A DNA stretch of 5,084 nucleotides, taken from NCBI GenBank assembly GCA_030622125.1, contig JAUXGM010000148.1:1-5084 (forward strand), given 5' to 3'. Of the stretch, positions 1-5,084 are shown piece after piece. The stretch is from a bacterium. GTDB taxonomy: Bacteria; AUK180. The notes beneath the pieces are model-generated. The model ran no database searches. It was not told the DNA's origin and was given only the letters and a program-made list of their open reading frames with translations. The translations under genes were made by a program, and so were the position numbers. Position 1 is the stretch's first letter; each line of letters starts with the position of its first letter.

Positions 1-22
1 TTCATTATTCACTTGTTTTTTT

Positions 23-42
23 GGTGTGTTCCGGGCTCTTCC
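23..42. repeat. Direct repeat copy A (~20 bp)
   Basis: This copy reads GGTGTGTTCCGGGCTCTTCC. It matches the segment at 185-204 at 18 of 20 positions in the same orientation, and each copy is preceded by a T-run. The two copies bracket about 140 bp of non-coding DNA upstream of the cyclase gene. The GACACACC-type core on the minus strand loosely resembles short dispersed repeats found beside REP-associated or IS200-like transposases. That resemblance is an inference from memory, and no transposase is visible here. Confidence 0.7.
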
Positions 43-84
43 TTAGACAACGATAGACCACCCGAGAACAGTATAGACAAGGGA

Positions 85-114
85 ATAAGGAAATAAGTTG
101 ATAAGGAAATAAGT
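85..114. repeat. Two-copy short tandem repeat, 16-bp period
   Basis: The 14-mer ATAAGGAAATAAGT occurs exactly at 85-98 and again at 101-114, giving a 16-bp period. It lies between the two longer direct repeats. It is AT-rich and may be simple replication slippage. No function is assigned. Confidence 0.6.
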
Positions 115-148
115 AAAACAATATTAATCTCCGTACCCCATAAAAAGA

Positions 149-194
149 GGGACATTACCTCATCAAACTGATTTTTTTTGTTGAGGTGTGTCCC
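149..194. repeat. Imperfect inverted repeat / hairpin, terminator-like on the minus strand
   Basis: Bases 149-154 (GGGACA) pair with 189-194 (TGTCCC), and 157-162 (ACCTCA) pair with 182-187 (TGAGGT). Bases 155-156 face G188, and the loop is about 19 nt. The right arm lies mostly inside direct repeat copy B. Read on the minus strand, the stem is followed by UCUUUUU (complement of 148-142), so it could stop antisense transcription. The long loop makes it a weak candidate. It could equally be the palindrome of a REP-like repeat. Confidence 0.5.
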
Positions 195-204
195 GGACTC
201 TTCC
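185..204. repeat. Direct repeat copy B (~20 bp)
   Basis: This copy reads GGTGTGTCCCGGACTCTTCC and differs from copy A (23-42) at two positions. It ends only 2 nt before the -35 hexamer of the cyclase promoter, so a protein bound to it could affect transcription. Its first half is also the right arm of the hairpin at 149-194. Confidence 0.7.
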
Positions 205-206
205 AT

Positions 207-235
207 TTGAAAAAAAGTGAATAAAACCGTATAAT
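207..235 (+). promoter_or_regulatory. Sigma-70-type promoter of the cyclase-crp operon
   Basis: The -35 hexamer TTGAAA (207-212) matches consensus at 5 of 6 positions. It is separated by exactly 17 nt from a perfect TATAAT -10 box (230-235). The expected transcription start lies at about 241-243, which coincides with the ATG at 243. No other promoter-like pair in the 1-242 region is as good. In AT-rich DNA a perfect -10 can arise by chance, but the match plus the ideal spacing just before a large gene is convincing. Confidence 0.7.
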
Positions 236-242
236 AGCATAT

Positions 243-3200
243 ATGAATGAGGATAAAAAAGACCTGATCATTAAATCTCTATCAAGGTATCTGCCTGAAA
301 TCATTGTAAACAAGATCAAAATGGCACCTGAAAAAACTTATATTGAAGGCGAAAGAAGAAGGGCGACAATACTTTTTATGGATATCAGCGGTTTTACTGC
401 AATATCGGAGAACCTTGATCCTGAGGCGGTTACTTCCACTTTAAACGATTTTTTTAACCGTATGCGTAGGATCATAGAAAAATACGGTGGTATTATCAAT
501 AAGTTTATGGGTGATGCAATGCTTGTTCTATGGGGAGCATTGAAGACTTATGAGGACGATGACGAAAGGGCGGTCCGAGCAGCAATGGATATGATGACGG
601 AGCTTAATGATTTCAATGAAAATAGATCAAAAGAGATCAGAGAGAAATTTCCGATCTCAATGACACTTGGGATCAATACCGGAATAGCGTTTTCAGGAAA
701 TGTCGGCTCCGATAAGAGAATGGAATATACGGTAATAGGCGATAATGTCAATCTCGCTGCTCGACTTGAATCAATGGCAAATCCAGGTGAGATCATGATC
801 TCCGAATCTACTGCTAAGTCACTTTCTCCTGAAATTCTTTTAAAAGATGGTGGAAAAGTTGCAGTAAAAGGAAAAAAAGAACCCGTTCAAGTCTATCTTG
901 TAGGAGGATTAAAGTCGGAGATCGGTGAACTTATTGAAAGATCATCTTTTTTTATGGAACGCATAAAACTTTCATCCAAACTAAATTCTCTTTTAAAGGA
1001 TAATAATTTTATTCAAGTTGTCGGGCAATCGGGAAGCGGTAAAACAGCCTTTATTAGGAATCAATTTAAAAATTACGGCTATATTTCCGCACCGTCTTAT
1101 GAAAAAAATAGTTCCTTTGGTTTTATAAAGCGTATTATTGCAACAGTATTGAATTTAAATCCTAATGATGAATCCAAGCAAAAACAGGTTCAGATACAAA
1201 GATTTATTCAAAAAAATAGGGAATATCTCCATTCCCTGCCGGTATTTTTGGATATTTACAATATTAAAAGCAGCCTTAAAGGTGAAGAGAGAAAATGGAA
1301 GATCTTTGAACTTACAAGTAGAATACTTAATAATATAAAAAACGGATTGATCCTTGATCATCTTGACAATATCGATGGGCTTAGCCTTGAATTTGTTAAG
1401 TATTTTATAAATCTCGAAGAATATAAAGATAAAATAATATTGATCTCAAGGAAAGAAATTATTGAGGGATTACCGATATTAAATATTCCGGATATTTCAA
1501 AGAAAGAGACATTGAAATATTTATTACAATACTATAAAAAAGAATTTATTCCGGATGAGCTTGCCGATAAGATATTTACAATTTCAAAGGGAAATATTGG
1601 GACGATGAACGGACTTATCAGTTATCTTGAAAAGGAGAAACTTATCTACCTTAAAGAGAAGGGAGTTTATTTAAGAATACCTGTTGATAAATTAAGGCTT
1701 CCGGAACAATTTAGGACTGTAATTATAACGATATTTGATTCATACAATGAATATACAAAGAAATTTTTGCAATATGCCTCCATTCTTGGAAATGAATTCA
1801 GTATACCGTTCTTAAACAAGTTGATAAACTATAAACAGGGCAGAATAGAAGGGGTTTTAAGAACATTAATTGGCGATCAAATTTTAAAAAAGAGAGACGA
1901 AAATAATTATATCTTCAATGATGAGAATTTCAGGGCTTCCATCTATGAACTTATATTGAAATCAAAAAGAAAAGAACTTCATACAAAGGTGGGTGAGGAA
2001 CTTGAAAGAGCAAATGAAGAGATATTTACTATCGGATACCATTATGTAAGAGGAAATGATAAAAAGAAGGCAGTTGAATATGCAAAAAAGATCATAGAAA
2101 ACGGATACGATAACTATGACAACCAAACGGTTATAACATACTGTGATTATGGTACTTCATTTCTTGATACAAAGAACAATGAAGAGAATGTTTATTTTAT
2201 TGATAAGAAGATGAAATCATACTTTCGGCTTTCATATTTTAAGGAGTCACTGCAATTTGCAGAAAAATTGAAAAAGATTATCAAAAAATTAAAAGATGAA
2301 GAAAAAATCCTTGATATTGAAAATACGATTGCTGTTTATAACAATCAGATTGGCAATATTGATAAAGCAATTGAGATATTAAAAAAGTTATTATCGGAAG
2401 GAACAATAAAAAACTATTCCGTTGTTTTCTTGAATGCAAATATGAACCTTGCACTTTCATATAAGATCAAAAAAAATTTGAAAAATGCCGAGAGATATTA
2501 TTTAAAAGCACTTGATATCGGAATAAAAAATAAATTAAATCTTGAAACTGTTTATAGAAATTTAGATCAGCTTTATTTGGAAAAGGATGAATCCGACAGA
2601 TCAGAGGATTATTTGAATAAGAGTATAGAAAATGCAAATAAAAATAAAAATTTTTCAATACTTTGTGCTTCTTTAACCGATCTTGGGAAAATCTATATGC
2701 TAAAAAAAGATTATAATAAAACTATTGAATATAATGAAAAATCACTTAATATTGCAAATGAAAAGGGACTGAAGTACTGGGAATCAATAAATTTAAATAA
2801 TATTGCAAAAATGAACGAAACTATAAGAAAATATGAAATAACTATTTTGTATTATAAAAAAGCAATCTATATAAACAGGGGATTCGGAGACTATGAAAAT
2901 ATTGTTAAATTCAATTTTAATATTGGAAGGATCTATTCTCTTATAAATGAATTGCTGAAAGCAGATAATTTATTTAATGAAGCATTAAAATTTTCAATTA
3001 AGATAAATAATTTTATGAATAATGATATTATTTTAGAGATTGCAACACTTTATAGAAAGATGGGGCTTTCAAAGAAATATCTTCGATATTCCGAGGATAT
3101 CTTAAAAAAGGTATCAAAGAAGAATGAATTTTTATATTCGTTCTTTACATTACATAGATACATCGGCTATTTGGAACTAAAAATAAAAATTCCAAGTGAA

Positions 3201-3602
3201 TTGAAAAGAAAAATTGAAGAAATTAAAAAGTTATCCGTCTGGTCGGATCTTTCAATTGTCTATGATTTTTTTACATTGTTAAATAACGGTAATGTCAATG
3301 AGATGAAAGAGATCACCAATACTTTGATCAATGAGATAGGAGACCCCGAACTTCTCTCTTTTTTATTTCCCGAGATCGCCGATATCTGTTTTAAATTAAA
3401 TAAAAAATATATTGAAAGATTACAAGAATTACTCACCGATCAGATCACAAAGAACTATGTAAGGTACCTTAAAGGTGAAAAATTGAATATTGATGAGAAA
3501 AAATTATTTTACAGAAACGGTCTTTATCAGATATATCAAAAAGTAAACAATGGAAAAAATATACAGATAAAGAGTCAAAATAAATTGTATGAGGAGTTAT
3601 AA
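243..3602 (+). CDS. Class III nucleotidyl (adenylate) cyclase fused to AAA/STAND ATPase and TPR repeats
   Basis: Predicted cytoplasmic signalling enzyme making cyclic AMP from ATP. No signal peptide or membrane segment is visible. Residues ~38-220 form a class III catalytic domain with a complete active site: metal-binding D47 (FMDISGF) and D91 (KFMGDA), adenine-selecting K87 and T163 (EYTVIGD), and transition-state N170 and R174 (NLAAR). Thr in place of Asp at 163 is the class IIIb signature. Only one cyclase domain is present, so a homodimer is needed. Residues ~235-590 form an AAA_16-like ATPase with Walker A GQSGSGKT (261-268), a Walker B-like LILDHLDNID (369-378) and a winged-helix-like end with an LH motif (579-580). 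Residues ~600-960 contain about seven degenerate TPR units, probably for protein binding. The ATG at 243 is chosen because an in-frame stop lies at 222-224 and the pre-domain motif RYLPEIIV is retained; there is no Shine-Dalgarno. Guanylate cyclase activity is less likely given K87/T163. The activating signal is unknown. Confidence 0.93.
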   Translation: MNEDKKDLIIKSLSRYLPEIIVNKIKMAPEKTYIEGERRRATILFMDISGFTAISENLDPEAVTSTLNDFFNRMRRIIEKYGGIINKFMGDAMLVLWGALKTYEDDDERAVRAAMDMMTELNDFNENRSKEIREKFPISMTLGINTGIAFSGNVGSDKRMEYTVIGDNVNLAARLESMANPGEIMISESTAKSLSPEILLKDGGKVAVKGKKEPVQVYLVGGLKSEIGELIERSSFFMERIKLSSKLNSLLKDNNFIQVVGQSGSGKTAFIRNQFKNYGYISAPSYEKNSSFGFIKRIIATVLNLNPNDESKQKQVQIQRFIQKNREYLHSLPVFLDIYNIKSSLKGEERKWKIFELTSRILNNIKNGLILDHLDNIDGLSLEFVKYFINLEEYKDKIILISRKEIIEGLPILNIPDISKKETLKYLLQYYKKEFIPDELADKIFTISKGNIGTMNGLISYLEKEKLIYLKEKGVYLRIPVDKLRLPEQFRTVIITIFDSYNEYTKKFLQYASILGNEFSIPFLNKLINYKQGRIEGVLRTLIGDQILKKRDENNYIFNDENFRASIYELILKSKRKELHTKVGEELERANEEIFTIGYHYVRGNDKKKAVEYAKKIIENGYDNYDNQTVITYCDYGTSFLDTKNNEENVYFIDKKMKSYFRLSYFKESLQFAEKLKKIIKKLKDEEKILDIENTIAVYNNQIGNIDKAIEILKKLLSEGTIKNYSVVFLNANMNLALSYKIKKNLKNAERYYLKALDIGIKNKLNLETVYRNLDQLYLEKDESDRSEDYLNKSIENANKNKNFSILCASLTDLGKIYMLKKDYNKTIEYNEKSLNIANEKGLKYWESINLNNIAKMNETIRKYEITILYYKKAIYINRGFGDYENIVKFNFNIGRIYSLINELLKADNLFNEALKFSIKINNFMNNDIILEIATLYRKMGLSKKYLRYSEDILKKVSKKNEFLYSFFTLHRYIGYLELKIKIPSELKRKIEEIKKLSVWSDLSIVYDFFTLLNNGNVNEMKEITNTLINEIGDPELLSFLFPEIADICFKLNKKYIERLQELLTDQITKNYVRYLKGEKLNIDEKKLFYRNGLYQIYQKVNNGKNIQIKSQNKLYEEL
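3591..3596 (+). promoter_or_regulatory. Ribosome binding site of the Crp-family gene, inside the cyclase 3' end
   Basis: GAGGAG lies in the last codons of the cyclase gene. It is 5 nt before the ATG at 3602 and 8 nt before a second in-frame ATG at 3605. The 8-nt spacing is the more usual, so translation may begin at the second Met. The overlap indicates translational coupling. Confidence 0.75.
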
Positions 3603-4252
3603 TGATGAATAATAAATTTACGGATCTGCCGATATTTGAAGGATTAAATGAGAATGAAATAACAGAGATCATCTCAAATGGTTTTATAAAGTTATATAAA
3701 AAGGGAGATATTATTTTAAGTGAAAATAAGATGAATTATGAGTTCCATACGATCCTCTCAGGTGTGGTTAAGGTAATAAAGGGAGAGAAGGAAAAAGAAA
3801 AGATTTTGGGATTTTTGCAAAGAGGTGATTTTTACGGTGAGATGTCGTTGATCTTAAATAAACCGCACAGTGCCTCAATTATCGCAAAGGAGGAAACGGA
3901 GATACTTGTCTTTTTAGATGATGAATTCAGTACCTTTTTTTTAGGTAATCTCACGATCATGAGAAATCTCTTAAAAAAGATGTCTGAGCGTCTTGCACTT
4001 ATGGATGTTGAGGTAATAAACCTTGCCTATTTTACGATAAAAAACCGACTGATGACATTCATAAGATATATTACTGAAAATGGTAAAACGGAAGCAAGGA
4101 TAACACTAACACATCAGGAACTTGCACAGATCATCGGAACAAACAGAGAAACGATAACAAGGATCATAAATGACCTGAAAGAAAAGGATCTTTTAAAAAT
4201 AAATAAAGACAAAAAAATACTTATATTAAATAAGGAGAAATGGGAACTGTGA
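3602..4252 (+). CDS. Crp/Fnr-family transcriptional regulator
   Basis: 216 residues, the normal family length. Residues ~8-115 form a cyclic-nucleotide-binding beta-roll with the signature GDFYGEMSLI (75-84) and PHSAS (88-92). Residues ~116-145 are the dimerisation helix. The C-terminal winged helix contains LTHQELAQIIGTNRETITRI (169-188), whose R182-E183 and R187 match the DNA-contacting R180, E181 and R185 of E. coli CRP. It should therefore bind DNA as a dimer and may favour TGTGA-like half-sites. There are no cysteines, which rules out an Fnr-type iron-sulfur sensor. In the ligand pocket E80 (CRP E72) and S90 (CRP S83) are kept, but the phosphate-binding Arg82 is H89, and the adenine-contacting Thr127-Ser128 pair aligns by hand with M134-D135. 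The start overlaps the cyclase stop by one base (TAATG), so the two proteins are co-translated and probably act in one pathway. The true ligand is uncertain. Confidence 0.92.
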   Translation: MMNNKFTDLPIFEGLNENEITEIISNGFIKLYKKGDIILSENKMNYEFHTILSGVVKVIKGEKEKEKILGFLQRGDFYGEMSLILNKPHSASIIAKEETEILVFLDDEFSTFFLGNLTIMRNLLKKMSERLALMDVEVINLAYFTIKNRLMTFIRYITENGKTEARITLTHQELAQIIGTNRETITRIINDLKEKDLLKINKDKKILILNKEKWEL

Positions 4253-4352
4253 GAAATGATACATCCGTAATTTTGTAAATTCCAATTTTCTGTAATTTTC
4301 CATAATAATAGAATTCTTTTGAAATTTAATAATTATAAATACTGTTATTTAG

Positions 4353-4379
4353 GCAATTATTTTTTGGCATACTAATTGC
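4353..4379. repeat. Inverted repeat overlapping the promoter of the exported-protein gene
   Basis: GCAATTA (4353-4359) is exactly inverted as TAATTGC (4373-4379), with centres 20 bp apart, about two helical turns. The arms flank and partly cover the promoter elements, as an operator would. The sequence is AT-rich and the arms are short, so chance is possible. It does not look like a CRP site. Confidence 0.35.
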
Positions 4380-4391
4380 TTTATATATAAT
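4364..4391 (+). promoter_or_regulatory. Promoter of the exported-protein gene (sigma-54 or sigma-70 reading)
   Basis: Two overlapping readings are possible. As sigma-54: TTGGCAT (4364-4370) and TTGCTTT (4376-4382), with the invariant GG (4366-4367) and GC (4378-4379) exactly 12 bp apart, predicting a start near 4391 and a leader of about 20 nt. As sigma-70: TTGGCA (4364-4369), a 16-nt spacer and a perfect TATAAT (4386-4391), predicting a start near 4398 and a leader of about 12 nt. The sigma-54 reading leaves more room for the ribosome binding site. The sequence alone cannot decide, but a promoter here is likely because the gene follows directly. Confidence 0.6.
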
Positions 4392-4400
4392 AGAAAAGTT

Positions 4401-4405
4401 GGAGG
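4401..4405 (+). promoter_or_regulatory. Ribosome binding site of the exported-protein gene
   Basis: GGAGG lies 5 nt before the ATG at 4411. It fixes the start of this gene and contrasts with the cyclase gene, which has no such site. Confidence 0.8.
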
Positions 4406-4410
4406 CTAAT

Positions 4411-5084
4411 ATGAAAAAGCTTTATGTGATTTTTTTTACATTTTTAATAATGGTTTCAATATGTGCTATCGATAGATGGGGAACTAATAGTTCCTATGCT
4501 TCCGGAAAGACAGGCGGTACAAGTCGAAGTGTCGGAATTGATCCAGCCGGTGGTGTTCTCTGGCTCTATGATTCGGTTTTATTAAAAACCATAGAGCCAG
4601 AGAGAAGGGAAGGAATGGCTGTCGCTCAAATAGATACCGGTACAAATACATTTTTAGTGAATGAAGCACAGTGTGAGAATGATTATATGCCTATTCCCGG
4701 TAATACCGTTATCTATATGTATGGAAAACAGGAAAAGGATGTAAATGGTGTCCTGCGGGGTTATTACGGTTCAATGACATTTAAAAAAGGTATTATCTCC
4801 GATGATCCGAAAAATCCCGAGTATGTAAATGATATCTATATCTATGAGATACCGACACCACATGTCAATACGGATGGAAAAAACAATGTGTCATGGAAGC
4901 AACCAATCCTTCAAGAGATTGGGAATATGGATGGGAATCCTATATTGGGATATAATCTCTATTTTACTGCAGCTCATGGGGAACCGGGTATGAAGGTAAA
5001 TTCTTTGCCAATTCTCTATAGCGAATCCACATTTACAGACACATCAAGGAATGGTTATTACTATATTACACTCGTTATGAGAAA
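4411..5084 (+). CDS. Exported protein with FN3-like segment (3' end beyond window)
   Basis: 224 codons are read and the frame is still open at the window edge. The N-terminus MKKLYVIFFTFLIMVSICA is a Sec signal peptide: two lysines, then a hydrophobic core, with likely cleavage after A19. A cysteine sits at position 18, but the preceding V-S-I does not fit a lipobox, so a lipoprotein is unlikely. Residues ~21-145 are rich in Gly, Asp and Tyr and are not recognised. Residues ~150-224 look like a fibronectin type III-type beta domain: NNVSWKQP with W162, then GYNLYF (Y181-Y184), then TFTDTS and YYYITLV near the end. Such domains usually mediate adhesion or spacing in surface or secreted proteins. 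The gene has its own promoter and ribosome binding site, so it is probably not part of the upstream operon. A 13-bp perfect inverted repeat lies in codons ~49-65. The function of the whole protein is unknown. Confidence 0.85.
   Translation, partial: MKKLYVIFFTFLIMVSICAIDRWGTNSSYASGKTGGTSRSVGIDPAGGVLWLYDSVLLKTIEPERREGMAVAQIDTGTNTFLVNEAQCENDYMPIPGNTVIYMYGKQEKDVNGVLRGYYGSMTFKKGIISDDPKNPEYVNDIYIYEIPTPHVNTDGKNNVSWKQPILQEIGNMDGNPILGYNLYFTAAHGEPGMKVNSLPILYSESTFTDTSRNGYYYITLVMR
4557..4603. repeat. Long perfect inverted repeat (hairpin) inside coding sequence
   Basis: TCTCTGGCTCTAT (4557-4569) is perfectly inverted at 4591-4603. Inside, GGTTTT (4575-4580) pairs with AAAACC (4585-4590) around an ATTA loop. 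The two stems together give 19 bp, interrupted only by a 5-nt bulge (4570-4574). No T-run follows on either strand, so it is not an intrinsic terminator. The reading frame passes through it without a stop. Confidence 0.8.

Noticed and set aside
9-206. Minus-strand 65-codon reading frame with a hydrophobic stretch
   Set aside because: It has no ribosome binding site, and both of its ends are encoded by the two direct repeats (EESGTH and EEPGTH). It looks like a by-product of repeat DNA rather than a gene.
548-796. Minus-strand reading frame opposite the cyclase domain
   Set aside because: It is the shadow of the conserved catalytic domain and has no family signature. The same applies to the other minus-strand frames inside the three genes.
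789-802. Perfect 14-bp palindrome GAGATCATGATCTC
   Set aside because: It lies within codons of the conserved PGEIMISES motif of the cyclase, so protein constraint explains it. There is no regulatory context.
3602-4252. Fnr-type oxygen sensor
   Set aside because: The protein has no cysteine residues, so it cannot hold an iron-sulfur cluster of the Fnr kind.
4248-4263. TGTGA-N6-ATACA as a CRP binding site
   Set aside because: Only one half-site is good, it overlaps the regulator stop codon and lies over 100 bp upstream of the next promoter. Too weak to call.
4253-4352. Intrinsic terminator after the Crp-family gene
   Set aside because: The stretch is AT-rich with repeated GTAATTTT words, but no stable GC stem followed by a T-run was found. 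Termination may be factor-dependent or absent.
4411-4470. Lipoprotein signal peptide
   Set aside because: The cysteine at residue 18 is preceded by V-S-I. Ile directly before Cys does not fit the lipobox, which needs Gly, Ala or Ser there. Ordinary Sec cleavage after A19 fits better.

Overview
The window comes from an AT-rich, probably Gram-negative (diderm) bacterium. The genus cannot be read from the sequence. A fused class III cyclase / AAA ATPase / TPR protein, a Crp-family regulator, an exported FN3-like protein and a possible sigma-54 promoter would fit spirochaetes, Cloacimonadota/Delongbacteria-type candidate phyla or related lineages. This placement is inference only.

Layout. Positions 1-206 hold no convincing gene. 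They carry two direct copies of a ~20-bp GGTGTGT...CTCTTCC repeat (23-42 and 185-204), an imperfect hairpin built on the second copy, and a short tandem repeat. A near-consensus sigma-70 promoter (207-235) follows, and its predicted start of transcription falls on or next to the ATG at 243, so the main mRNA may be leaderless. Positions 243-3602 encode a 1119-residue protein: class III nucleotidyl cyclase, then STAND/AAA_16-like ATPase, then TPR array. Its stop codon overlaps by one base the start of a Crp/Fnr-family regulator (3602-4252). A 158-bp gap has no clear terminator and contains a promoter that can be read as sigma-54 or sigma-70. It precedes an exported protein (4411 to the window end, incomplete) that carries a striking perfect inverted repeat inside its coding sequence.

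How they may work together. The TPR and ATPase parts probably sense a protein partner or other signal and control cyclase dimerisation. The translationally coupled Crp-family protein would be the natural receiver of the cyclic nucleotide. However, the residues that hold cAMP in E. coli CRP are replaced here (Arg by His, and the Thr-Ser pair by Met-Asp). Either the ligand is bound differently or it is not cAMP. The DNA-reading helix is CRP-like. No clear CRP-type palindrome was found in the window, so the regulated genes are unknown; the adjacent exported protein is only a candidate by position.
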